Source: JASGDC01 sp047606545
GTDB lineage: Bacteria > Actinomycetota > Actinomycetes > Actinomycetales > Micrococcaceae
Reading direction: 5' to 3'
DNA: 25,314 bases
Assembly: GCA_047606545.1 (NCBI GenBank)
Contig: JASGEI010000022.1
Coordinates: 1 to 25,314 of the forward strand
This document shows, piece by piece, positions 7,110 to 14,945 of this stretch (the stretch's first letter is position 1; each line of letters opens with the position of its first letter). The notes beneath the pieces were generated by a model. The model searched no databases. It was not told the origin of the DNA and was given only the letters and a program-made list of their open reading frames with translations. The position numbers and the translations under genes are program-made.

Positions 7110-8358
7110 CTATCTTTGCCTTCCCGCCCATAAATGGTTGCAGTACTTCTGGAATATTGACACTACCATCCGCATTCTGATGAGTTTCTAAAAGTGCAAC
7201 TAACCATCGAGTAGTCGCCAACGTACCATTAAGCGTCGCAACTGAACAAGTGCCATTTTCCGTACGTTCCCTAATTTTTAAGCGACGAGCTTGGAAAGTA
7301 GTACAGTTTGAAGTAGAAGTTAACTCACGATAAGTCTGCTGCGTAGGAATCCAAGCTTCACAGTCATACTTCTTTGCCGCTGAAGAACCTAAGTCTCCTG
7401 CCGCAGTATTAATGACTCGGTAACTTAGTCCTAAATCTTGCAACATCTCTTCTTGCATTGCTAATAGTTTTTCATGCTCTTTTGTTGCGTCTTCTACCGG
7501 TACATACGAAAACATTTCAAGCTTATTAAACTGATGTACTCGAATAATGCCCCTCGTATCTTTACCATAAGATCCAGCCTCACGACGATAGCAACTAGAT
7601 AAACCTGCATAACGTTTGAAACCATTTTTAAAATTAAGAATCTCATTAGCATGATAGCCAGCTAACGCAACTTCTGAAGTTCCAACTAAATATAAATCAT
7701 CTTCTTCCAAATGGTAAACTTCGTCAGCATGCTCTCCTAGGAATCCAGTACCAGCCATTGTTTGTGGTAGTACCAAAGTAGGAGTGGTCATCGGCACAAA
7801 ACCAGCTGCAAGCGCCCGTTGTAATCCAAGCTGGAACATAGCTTGTTCCAGCATCATTAAATCACCTTTTAAGAAATAAAAACGTGCTCCTGAAACTTTA
7901 GCGCCGCGTGTCATATCAATGCCATCAATAGCTTCACCAATTTCTAAATGATCTTTTACTTCAAAATCAAATTCTGGAATATCCCCGACTTTGCGCACAA
8001 CTTCAAAATCATCTTCACCACCAGCTGGAACTCCATCTTCGACAAGGTTATCGAGTTTAAATAATAGTTCGTCTAGTGTCTTTTGGGCCTCATTAGCAGA
8101 GGCATCAAGTCGTTTCACTTCTTTAGCTAAAGAGCCAACTTGTTTAACCAATTCTTGTTTTTCTGACTTTGGTGCTTTAGCAATTTTTTTACCAAAAGTT
8201 TTTTGCTCAGCACGCTTTGCTTCAAACTCTTGCAAAGTTTCACGACGAGTAGTATCAGCCTTAATAATGTCATCAACAAGCTGGATATCAGCTCCACGAA
8301 GTTTTTGAGAATTACGATAATGTTCTGGATTTTCTCTAAGATCAGCTAAATTTATCAT
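7093..8358 (-). CDS. serS: Seryl-tRNA synthetase
   Basis: Charges tRNA(Ser), and tRNA(Sec) where present, with serine in two ATP-dependent steps; class IIa homodimer. 421 aa, standard length. The N-terminal long coiled-coil arm that grips the tRNA variable arm covers about 28-105 and is Lys/Glu-rich. Motif 2 is CYRREAGSYGKDTRGIIRVH (256-275). The serine/ATP pocket has ELTSTSNCTTFQARR (345-359), and motif 3 is NGTLATTRWLVALLE (377-391) with Arg384. The upstream gap is only 34 bp; TATTCT ends 7 nt before the ATG, so the mRNA may be leaderless. Confidence 0.97.
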   Translation of the reverse strand: MINLADLRENPEHYRNSQKLRGADIQLVDDIIKADTTRRETLQEFEAKRAEQKTFGKKIAKAPKSEKQELVKQVGSLAKEVKRLDASANEAQKTLDELLFKLDNLVEDGVPAGGEDDFEVVRKVGDIPEFDFEVKDHLEIGEAIDGIDMTRGAKVSGARFYFLKGDLMMLEQAMFQLGLQRALAAGFVPMTTPTLVLPQTMAGTGFLGEHADEVYHLEEDDLYLVGTSEVALAGYHANEILNFKNGFKRYAGLSSCYRREAGSYGKDTRGIIRVHQFNKLEMFSYVPVEDATKEHEKLLAMQEEMLQDLGLSYRVINTAAGDLGSSAAKKYDCEAWIPTQQTYRELTSTSNCTTFQARRLKIRERTENGTCSVATLNGTLATTRWLVALLETHQNADGSVNIPEVLQPFMGGKAKIDANRS

Positions 8359-8392
8359 ACTTAACAGAATACCAAGGTATTCTTATATTGAG
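8359..8392. promoter_or_regulatory. Palindromic divergent promoter, serS / lipid kinase
   Basis: The whole divergent gap is 34 bp and contains the 18-bp inverted repeat AGAATACCAAGGTATTCT (8366-8383), with 8-bp arms and an AA centre. Each arm holds TATTCT: on the minus strand it ends 7 nt before the serS ATG, on the plus strand 9 nt before the kinase ATG. TATATT (8384-8389) is an alternative plus-strand hexamer but lies only 3 nt from the ATG. Neither gene has a clear Shine-Dalgarno. Confidence 0.5.
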
Positions 8393-9493
8393 ATGTCCGT
8401 ACAAATAATTCCTTGGATAATTATTATCATCGCCATCACTTTTACTATTGTGGCGGCGAAACTTTCGGCTGACTCTTTTACCCGACTTAAGCAACGTGAC
8501 ACTATGGAAAAACCTCCTAGTCCAGCTCAAAAAAGCCAATATCAAGTAGGCGTAGTCATTAATCCTTCAAAGAATAACTACGAAGAAGCTAGAGCTTTCT
8601 TAATTGAAGCTTGCATAGACGCTAATTGGCCAACTCCAAAATTCTGGGAGACTACGGCAGATGATCCAGGAACTTCACAAACTCAAGCTGCTATTAACGC
8701 GGGCTGCGATTTAGTCATTGCCTGCGGTGGCGATGGTACAGTTCGTAAATGTGCAGAGCAGTTACTTCATACTGGAATTCCAATGGGAATTGTACCTATA
8801 GGTACCGGTAATTTATTTGCCAGAAACTTAAAACTTGAAGTTACAAAACCTCGAGTCGCAGTACATGATGCACTTTTTGGAGATGAACAAGTAATTGATG
8901 CTGGGCATGTACGCCTCGATAACGGCAAAAAAGGTGTTTGGTTAGTAATGACTGGGATGGGTGACGATGCCAATGTAATTGCTAAGACTCGCCCTGAACT
9001 TAAAAAATACTTCAGCTGGTTAGCTTATATCGAAGCAGCGATGCGAACACTTGCCGGGTCACGACGTGACAAAGTAGAAATTACCATTGATGATGAAAAA
9101 ACTATCGAAAAAGATGTGCGTTCAATTTTAGGCGGTAACTGTGGGGTACTACCAGGTGGCATTGATTTTAATCCAGAATCCGTTATTGACGATGGAAACT
9201 TAGAAATCGTAATTTTGTCACCAAAATCAATAGCTGGCTGGTTTGGCATCGGAACTCGTATTTTGCTCCAACGTCCACGAAACGAAAAAGTCTTCGAAGT
9301 AATCCAAGCTAAAAAACTTAAAATTCATACTGATAAACCACTTGAAGCTCAAGTCGATGGTGACCATGTGGGCGAGGTAAAGGCAATGGAACTTGAAATT
9401 GATCCAGCTTCGTTAATTGTAAAAGTTACAGCTGCTCATACCACTGATTTGCTTTTGTATAAGCAACATCTAAGTGATGGTTTGCTGTTTTAA
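8393..9493 (+). CDS. Membrane-anchored diacylglycerol/lipid kinase family protein
   Basis: Likely phosphorylates a lipid alcohol such as diacylglycerol with ATP at the inner face of the membrane, recycling lipid or feeding phosphatidic acid synthesis; exact substrate unknown. 366 aa. One hydrophobic segment at about 5-22 is followed by a Pro/Lys linker, then the DAGK catalytic domain from about 50: VVINPSKNN at 54-62, ACGGDGTVRKC at 110-120 (nucleotide-binding GGDGT 112-116), and PIGTGNLFARNL at 135-146. The C-terminal beta-rich half includes QVDGD near 318, typical of YegS/DgkB-like proteins. The end overlaps pheA on the other strand by 68 bp. A similar arrangement near serS and pheA occurs in other actinobacteria. 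Confidence 0.88.
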   Translation: MSVQIIPWIIIIIAITFTIVAAKLSADSFTRLKQRDTMEKPPSPAQKSQYQVGVVINPSKNNYEEARAFLIEACIDANWPTPKFWETTADDPGTSQTQAAINAGCDLVIACGGDGTVRKCAEQLLHTGIPMGIVPIGTGNLFARNLKLEVTKPRVAVHDALFGDEQVIDAGHVRLDNGKKGVWLVMTGMGDDANVIAKTRPELKKYFSWLAYIEAAMRTLAGSRRDKVEITIDDEKTIEKDVRSILGGNCGVLPGGIDFNPESVIDDGNLEIVILSPKSIAGWFGIGTRILLQRPRNEKVFEVIQAKKLKIHTDKPLEAQVDGDHVGEVKAMELEIDPASLIVKVTAAHTTDLLLYKQHLSDGLLF

Positions 9494-10334
9494 CCTCATC
9501 TTCACTAACCCTAGGATAAGAACCGATAAACTTAGTCTCCTGACTTAATCGATAAGCTGCTTGTAATGCGTCGGCCATTCGGGCTTGTTTATAATGACCT
9601 TCAGCATCGATACTAAAAGAATATCGTCCTAATTTATCACCTTGTGGCCTAGACTCAAGACGAGTTAAGTTAATACCTCGAGAAGCAAAAATAGTAAGCA
9701 ACTCCATTAAAGCACCTGGATGGTCGGTATGTAGTGGTACCACCAAAGTAGTCTTATCGTGACCAGTAATTTCTGAAGAAATGTCAGATTTACCAATCAA
9801 TACAAAACGAGTTATTGCATGCTGATGTTCACCAATATCCTTGGCTAATTCTGTTAAACCCAAATCCTTGGCAAATTGAGGGGAACAAATTGCAGCATCA
9901 ATATTGCTTGTATTAGTTAAACTAGCTGCCGCTGCAGCCGTAGATGCTGCTGGCAAGTAATCAACTTTCAAGCCAGAAGTCTCTACCCAAGCTCGACACT
10001 GTGCCCAAGCATGACCATGAGTAGTTACTGTCTTAACATCTTCAAGTTTAATATCTTTAGCTGTTACTAACGAAAATCGCACTTGCACTAAAACTTCACG
10101 TAAAATCCGTAAGCCATCAACTGCTGCAATGGCATCGAGCGTAGCATTAACACCACCCTCTACTGAATTTTCGATTGGGACCATTGCCGCATCAGCATCG
10201 CCATTAATAACTTCATCTAATGCTAACGTAACACTGGCTAATGGCGTACGGTTAACTTCATTAGCTTCTGGTAACGATAGTAATGCTTGTTCCGTAAAAG
10301 TACCTTCTGGACCTAGATAAACATATTTTTTCAT
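9426..10334 (-). CDS. pheA: Prephenate dehydratase
   Basis: Converts prephenate to phenylpyruvate in phenylalanine synthesis. 302 aa, monofunctional (no chorismate mutase domain). Catalytic domain: YLGPEGTFTEQA at 6-17, VPIENSVEGGV at 52-62, and the catalytic TRF at 175-177. A C-terminal ACT domain at about 194-272 carries HPGAL and ESRP (227-230), which in the family bind phenylalanine for feedback inhibition. About 27 residues follow the usual end, and these are the ones encoded in the overlap with the lipid kinase gene. The ATG overlaps the rhodanese stop by 4 nt (ATGA), so the genes are coupled. Confidence 0.96.
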   Translation of the reverse strand: MKKYVYLGPEGTFTEQALLSLPEANEVNRTPLASVTLALDEVINGDADAAMVPIENSVEGGVNATLDAIAAVDGLRILREVLVQVRFSLVTAKDIKLEDVKTVTTHGHAWAQCRAWVETSGLKVDYLPAASTAAAAASLTNTSNIDAAICSPQFAKDLGLTELAKDIGEHQHAITRFVLIGKSDISSEITGHDKTTLVVPLHTDHPGALMELLTIFASRGINLTRLESRPQGDKLGRYSFSIDAEGHYKQARMADALQAAYRLSQETKFIGSYPRVSEDEVKTANHHLDVAYTKANQWYEQL

Positions 10335-10648
10335 AGAATGCGTGGTTCTTTTCCAGTTTCACTGACAATTGGTAACCCAGCTTCAAACCAAGCATCCATC
10401 CCACCAGTTAAATTAACTGCATCCACACCATGCTGGTTTAACCAGTTCACAGCTTGTGCAGAGCGACCACCAGTACGACAAACTACTACAATTTGATCGT
10501 CTAATGGCAACTCATCGTAACGAGCCATCAACTCTCCTACTGGAATATGAATTACATCTTTAATGTGCCCTGCGTCATATTCAAATTCTTCACGTACATC
10601 ACACACTACATCGGTAGCTCTAACATCTGTTGCTAAAATATTCTCCAT
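10331..10648 (-). CDS. Rhodanese-like domain protein
   Basis: Single-domain rhodanese of 105 aa. The loop CRTGGRS at 57-63 has the sulfur-carrying Cys57 and the six-residue active-site loop typical of sulfurtransferases. VCDVREEFEYDAGHI at 15-29 is the N-terminal family signature. It has no signal peptide or TM, so it is cytoplasmic. The substrate cannot be read from sequence, and persulfide handling is the family role. It precedes pheA in a coupled pair. Its ATG is 6 nt from a TAAAAT hexamer and lacks a Shine-Dalgarno, consistent with a leaderless mRNA. Confidence 0.9.
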   Translation of the reverse strand: MENILATDVRATDVVCDVREEFEYDAGHIKDVIHIPVGELMARYDELPLDDQIVVVCRTGGRSAQAVNWLNQHGVDAVNLTGGMDAWFEAGLPIVSETGKEPRIL

Positions 10649-10704
10649 AGAGTCATTTTACTCACTTTTCTGCTATTTTTGATAAAAGTGAGTAAAATAG
10701 GTTT
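10649..10704. promoter_or_regulatory. Symmetric divergent promoter with 15-bp inverted repeat
   Basis: ATTTTACTCACTTTT (10655-10669) and its perfect complement (10684-10698) are separated by 14 bp. The outer end of each arm reads TAAAAT in the outward direction, and each TAAAAT is followed by exactly 6 nt and then ATG, of pgm at 10705 and of the rhodanese at 10648. This fits two outward -10 elements with transcription starting at or next to the start codon. The repeat could also be an operator covering both. It is not a terminator, because both genes point away from it. Confidence 0.65.
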
Positions 10705-12342
10705 ATGAGTATTCACGAAAGAGCGGGTAAAGTAGCCCAAAAAGAAGATCTGACCGACATTAAAGAACTAACTGATGCATACTATAACCTAGTGCCTGAT
10801 GTGTCTGACAAAGACCAACAAGTAGCATTCGGTACTAGTGGACATCGTGGTTCAAGTTTAAAAACTGCATTTAATGAAACTCACATTGCCGCTATTACAC
10901 AAGCAATTTGCGAGTATCGTGCAGCTGAAAAAATTACTGGACCGTTATTCATGGGTATGGATACTCATGGATTATCACGTCCAGCACAAGATACTGCACT
11001 AGAAGTACTAGCAGCTAATAAAGTAACTGTACTAATTGATTCTGAAGATTCATTCACGCCAACACCAGCAGTTTCACGTGCCATCATCCAATACAACTAC
11101 GAAGAAGAGCATGATGACACTGCAGATGGCATTGTAGTAACCCCAAGCCACAATCCACCTCAAGATGGTGGATTTAAATACAATCCACCTCACGGCGGTC
11201 CAGCTGATTCTGATGCAACTAACTGGATTGCAGATCGCGCTAATGAGCTAATTGCTGGCGATATGAAAGATGTAAAACGTGTCTCCACCAAAGAAGGTCA
11301 AGCCCATGCTAAAGGTTATGACTTCTTAACTAACTACGTAACTGCTATCAAAGACATCATTGATATTGATGCCATTAAAAAAGCAGGTGTAAAGATTGGC
11401 GCAGATCCACTTGGTGGAGCTTCTGTAAATTACTGGGGGGCTATTGCTAAAGAGTACAACCTAAATATGGAAGTAGTAAATCCTGAAACAGATCCCCAGT
11501 GGCCATTTATGACTTTGGACTGGGATGGTAAAATCCGGATGGATTGCTCTAGTGCCTATGTAATGGCCTCTACTGTAGAAAAAGCACAAGGCAAATACGA
11601 TATTGCTACTGGTAACGATGCTGATGCTGACCGTCACGGCATTGTGACTGCAGATGGTTTGATGAATCCAAACCACTATCTAGCAGTTGCGATTGAATAC
11701 CTATATTCACATCGCCCAAACTGGAAAAAAGATACTGGTATCGGCAAGACTCTAGTTTCTAGCTCAATGATCGATAATGTTGCTAAGAAACTTGACCGCA
11801 AATTAGTGGAAGTTCCAGTTGGTTTCAAATGGTTCGTACCAGGTCTTATGGATGGTTCTATCGGTTTCGGTGGTGAAGAATCAGCAGGAGCTAGTTTCCT
11901 AAAACAAGACGGCTCTGTATGGACCACAGATAAAGATGGTATCTTACTTTGCCTATTAGCTAGCGAAATCTTCGCTGTCACCGGTAAAACTCCTTCAGAA
12001 CTATACAAAGAACTAGAAGAAGAGTACGGAAGTTCTGCATATGCTCGTATCGATGCTCCAGCTAACCGCGAACAAAAAGCTAAACTAGCCAAACTTTCTC
12101 CAGAAGATGTAAAAGCTGACGAATTAGCAGGCGATAAGATTACTGCAAAACTAACTAAAGCACCTGGTAACGATGCACCAATTGGTGGTTTAAAAGTTAC
12201 TACCGAACACGCTTGGTTTGCCGCGCGTCCTTCTGGCACTGAGGACGTTTACAAGATTTATGCTGAGTCTTTCAAAGGCGAAGAACACCTTAAAGAAGTA
12301 CAGGATTCAGCTAAAAAATTAGTAGACGAAATCCTAAACTAA
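10705..12342 (+). CDS. pgm: Phosphoglucomutase (alpha-D-glucose phosphate-specific)
   Basis: Interconverts glucose 1-phosphate and glucose 6-phosphate, linking glycolysis to nucleotide-sugar, glycogen and wall polymer synthesis. 545 aa, the expected length for the Pgm type. GTSGHRG at 43-49 opens domain 1. The phosphoserine loop TPSHNPPQDGG at 146-156 has catalytic Ser148, the Mg2+ loop is GNDADADRHG, the sugar-binding region includes GFKWFVPGL and GGEESAGASF, and the C-terminal phosphate-binding RPSGTE is present. Start ATG at 10705 follows the symmetric promoter with no Shine-Dalgarno. A bidirectional terminator follows. Confidence 0.97.
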   Translation: MSIHERAGKVAQKEDLTDIKELTDAYYNLVPDVSDKDQQVAFGTSGHRGSSLKTAFNETHIAAITQAICEYRAAEKITGPLFMGMDTHGLSRPAQDTALEVLAANKVTVLIDSEDSFTPTPAVSRAIIQYNYEEEHDDTADGIVVTPSHNPPQDGGFKYNPPHGGPADSDATNWIADRANELIAGDMKDVKRVSTKEGQAHAKGYDFLTNYVTAIKDIIDIDAIKKAGVKIGADPLGGASVNYWGAIAKEYNLNMEVVNPETDPQWPFMTLDWDGKIRMDCSSAYVMASTVEKAQGKYDIATGNDADADRHGIVTADGLMNPNHYLAVAIEYLYSHRPNWKKDTGIGKTLVSSSMIDNVAKKLDRKLVEVPVGFKWFVPGLMDGSIGFGGEESAGASFLKQDGSVWTTDKDGILLCLLASEIFAVTGKTPSELYKELEEEYGSSAYARIDAPANREQKAKLAKLSPEDVKADELAGDKITAKLTKAPGNDAPIGGLKVTTEHAWFAARPSGTEDVYKIYAESFKGEEHLKEVQDSAKKLVDEILN

Positions 12343-12362
12343 TTAAAATACTTTATATAAAC

Positions 12363-12399
12363 AAAAGTGGCTGTTCATAACCTCGAACAGCCACTTTTT
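12363..12399. terminator. Bidirectional intrinsic terminator
   Basis: A perfect 14-bp stem, AAAAGTGGCTGTTC (12363-12376) with GAACAGCCACTTTT (12385-12398), has an 8-nt loop. It ends in a T-run on the plus strand (12395-12399) and in TTTTGTTTAT on the minus strand. It lies 20 nt after the pgm stop and 17 nt after the stop of the convergent PAP2 gene, so it serves both. Confidence 0.93.
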
Positions 12400-12416
12400 A
12401 ATGGCATATATAAGAA

Positions 12417-12959
12417 CTAAGTAATTTGCTTTTTGAGTCTACTGCTATCAGCAGTAAAGAATTTATTCGCGACAAATACTGCCAAATAAGCTGAAGCTAC
12501 TCCGAATAACATTCCAAAAACTACGTCAGTTAACCAATGCACTCCTAAATAAGGGCGACTCCACATCATTAAAACAATAACTATGCCAGCCATTACCTTA
12601 ACCCAGGTCTTCCTATAGACAAGCACACAAGTCATCATCAAAGCAGCGGTTGTAACATTATGTCCTGAGGGGAAAGAATACCCAGAAGGTTTTGCTAACC
12701 AATCATTAGCAGGAGGTCGTTGACGCCTAACAATATTTTTAATCCCTATTAAGAAGATAAATTGCTGGATAAGGAATGAAACACCAAATATAGTAGTTTC
12801 ATGCCACTGACGTTTAACTGCGTAATAAATTATTAAGCCCAAAAATACTAAGTATATGACATCCAAACTGTAATTCATTATTAACGCAATACTCGTTAGG
12901 AATGGATTACGGTGGTCAATCATTAAATGCCACCACCACATATCAAGTGAGTCAGTCAT
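12417..12959 (-). CDS. PAP2-family membrane phosphatase
   Basis: Integral membrane phosphatase for lipid phosphates, possibly phosphatidic acid or undecaprenyl pyrophosphate; substrate not determinable. 180 aa with about five hydrophobic segments (roughly 26-47, 55-72, 103-116, 121-134, 145-167). All three PAP2 motifs are intact: KNIVRRQRP at 74-82, PSGHN at 97-101 with His100, and SRPYLGVHWLTD at 134-145 with His141 and Asp145. It begins 14 nt after the GH3 stop without an obvious Shine-Dalgarno and probably shares the GH3 transcript. Confidence 0.93.
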   Translation of the reverse strand: MTDSLDMWWWHLMIDHRNPFLTSIALIMNYSLDVIYLVFLGLIIYYAVKRQWHETTIFGVSFLIQQFIFLIGIKNIVRRQRPPANDWLAKPSGYSFPSGHNVTTAALMMTCVLVYRKTWVKVMAGIVIVLMMWSRPYLGVHWLTDVVFGMLFGVASAYLAVFVANKFFTADSSRLKKQIT

Positions 12960-12973
12960 GGTTTACTACTTTA

Positions 12974-14761
12974 TTATTCATAACGCAAACCATGACCGTG
13001 TTCAAATAATGGATCCTCCGTATCAAAAGGCACATCTGCTTTGTTAGCTTTTACAGCTTCCATAGAACGTGGCATATCAAATGGCAATGAGCCTTCTGGG
13101 TTGGATTTACCGAATAGCACCTCGAAGATAGCTTCATTACAAGCACCATAGTTAGCTACAATTGCACTAACCTTGCCTACAAACTTAGTAAGAATTGCAG
13201 GACGATCTAAATAAAGATCAAGCACAGTAGGCACTTTCTGCGCCACTTCATTAATATGAGCTACATCTTTCTCTGCAAAATCGATTGATCCAGCATGAAA
13301 CATTGACTCTAAGAAACCTTCACGCGGTTCGTAAGGTGCTTTAATGCGCAAAATTGCTACATCAGCATTTTCTGGATTATCGACAACTTTTGCATAAGAA
13401 GCAAAATCTTCAGCTGGAATATCTTCAACATAAACCTTAATACCTTCTTTAAGTGGCAATACAGGTTTATCACTCACTTTTTCGTTAGTAAGTAATGTTA
13501 ATGAAGCTTTTTGAGCTTTTAATCCAGCTTCCATGAATTTGCTATTTCCAACAATTTTTTCTGCTGTTCTCGGATCTAATTTGCGCTTGTCATCGAATAA
13601 TCCCATAACAAATTTCTCTTTAAGCAGTCTTGCTACTGACTCATCTAGACGTCTCTCATCAGCTTTACCTGACTTCACAAGCTCTACCAATACTTCAGGG
13701 CAGAATTCACCGCCGAATTGGTCAGCACCAGCTTCTAGAGATTTCAACATGCGCTCTGAACGACTTAAATGCTCTACACCCCAGGCACGTGCCGGAAGTG
13801 GCTTGCCCATAATGTCGCTGTCAGTAAATAGTCCCCAGTCAGTACAGACAATACCCTCAAACCCCATCTTTTTACGAAGTAAATCGGTTAGGACACCTTT
13901 ATTGAAACCAAAACCAACTTCTTCATATTTCGTACCTACAGGCATACCATAATATGGCATAACCTGGCGCGCACCAGCTTTAAATGCAGCTTCAAATGGC
14001 TTTAAATGCTCATCAAAATTATCACCAGGGTAAATTTGTTCACGTCCATACTCAAAGTGCGGATCTTCCCCATCTTTTTGTGGTCCACCACCAGGAAAAT
14101 GTTTAACCATGGTTGAAACAGAGTCTTCGTTAAACTCTTTACCTTGGAAGCCACGTACATATGCAGCACCTAATTTAGTAACTGTTTCTGGATCTTCACC
14201 AAAAGTACCGTTTGTACGGCCCCAGCGAGGATCAGTAGCAATATCAATTTGTGGATGCAATGCTGTTCGTATACCCACAGCAGTGTATTCTTGGCGAGCA
14301 ATATCACCAAACTCTTCCATTACTTCTTCGCTATTAATAGCTGCCATACCCAGTGATTCTGGCCACTGGCTAAATTCAGCTGTCATAAGCGCGGCAAGTG
14401 GATTATCGCTGAAGCTATGGCGCGGATCCGTAGAAATTGTTACCGGAATACCAAGTTCTGTAGAACTAGCAATATCCTGAACCTTATTATACCAATCCAC
14501 CATTTCCTGGATAGTTCCAGGATTGCCAAGCACATTAAAATGGTTAATTTTTTTATCTATAATCATTGAGCTCATCGCAGGTAACCCAAATTGTTTATTT
14601 TCTGCACTAGGATCTTCATAACCAACCATTGAGTGAAACATCATTCCAGCTTTATCTTCCAAAGTCATACGAGATAACAAATCTGTCACACGTTTTTCCA
14701 CTGGAAGACTTGAATCTTCGTAAGGACGGTTACCTTTTATAGAGTTGTTATTATTAGTCAT
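12974..14761 (-). CDS. Glycoside hydrolase family 3 protein
   Basis: Retaining exo-glycosidase of family GH3, probably beta-glucosidase-like; the sugar is unknown. 595 aa. The TIM-barrel domain contains DPRWGR at 177-182, KHFPGGG at 220-226 and the nucleophile Asp308 in GIVCTDWG (303-310). The C-terminal alpha/beta sandwich runs from about 400, with LTLLTNE near the linker and the last GSLPFDMPRS segment typical of GH3 ends. No signal peptide or TM is seen, so it should act in the cytoplasm on imported oligosaccharides, or in wall recycling as with NagZ. It lacks the KH(F/I)PG-x4-D-x-H motif of classical NagZ. AAAGGAG lies 7 nt before the ATG, a strong Shine-Dalgarno. Confidence 0.92.
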   Translation of the reverse strand: MTNNNNSIKGNRPYEDSSLPVEKRVTDLLSRMTLEDKAGMMFHSMVGYEDPSAENKQFGLPAMSSMIIDKKINHFNVLGNPGTIQEMVDWYNKVQDIASSTELGIPVTISTDPRHSFSDNPLAALMTAEFSQWPESLGMAAINSEEVMEEFGDIARQEYTAVGIRTALHPQIDIATDPRWGRTNGTFGEDPETVTKLGAAYVRGFQGKEFNEDSVSTMVKHFPGGGPQKDGEDPHFEYGREQIYPGDNFDEHLKPFEAAFKAGARQVMPYYGMPVGTKYEEVGFGFNKGVLTDLLRKKMGFEGIVCTDWGLFTDSDIMGKPLPARAWGVEHLSRSERMLKSLEAGADQFGGEFCPEVLVELVKSGKADERRLDESVARLLKEKFVMGLFDDKRKLDPRTAEKIVGNSKFMEAGLKAQKASLTLLTNEKVSDKPVLPLKEGIKVYVEDIPAEDFASYAKVVDNPENADVAILRIKAPYEPREGFLESMFHAGSIDFAEKDVAHINEVAQKVPTVLDLYLDRPAILTKFVGKVSAIVANYGACNEAIFEVLFGKSNPEGSLPFDMPRSMEAVKANKADVPFDTEDPLFEHGHGLRYE

Positions 14762-14811
14762 TTTATGACTCCTTTGTCATTTTTTGTCATTTTTATTATT
14801 TTAAATTAAAC

Positions 14812-14833
14812 AAATGTCGCATTTAGGACATTT
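14812..14833. promoter_or_regulatory. Candidate operator upstream of the GH3 gene
   Basis: AAATGTC (14812-14818) and GACATTT (14827-14833) form a 7-bp inverted repeat with an 8-bp spacer, 51 nt upstream of the GH3 ATG. A minus-strand TATAAA (14842-14837) lies just before it, so a repressor bound here would cover the start of transcription. Two further TTGTCAT copies sit at 14774-14780 and 14784-14790. No -35 is clear. The rest of 14762-14945 contains no gene and no convincing terminator for the upstream phosphodiesterase gene. Confidence 0.4.
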
Positions 14834-14945
14834 ATGTTTATATTCTATCCACACAATCGAAATTTAAAGCAGTTTATGCCGTTAAAGTAGTGCAAAAGGC
14901 ACAGTTTTAGGATAGATGGGACAGATAAATGGTTAAGAGATTCTC

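Noticed and set aside
10655..10698. Intrinsic terminator reading of the 15-bp inverted repeat
   Set aside because: Both flanking genes are transcribed away from it, so there is nothing to terminate; promoter or operator readings fit better.
14890..14902. Small GTGC/GCAC hairpin after the phosphodiesterase gene
   Set aside because: The stem is four base pairs and the downstream minus-strand sequence is not T-rich enough to call a terminator.
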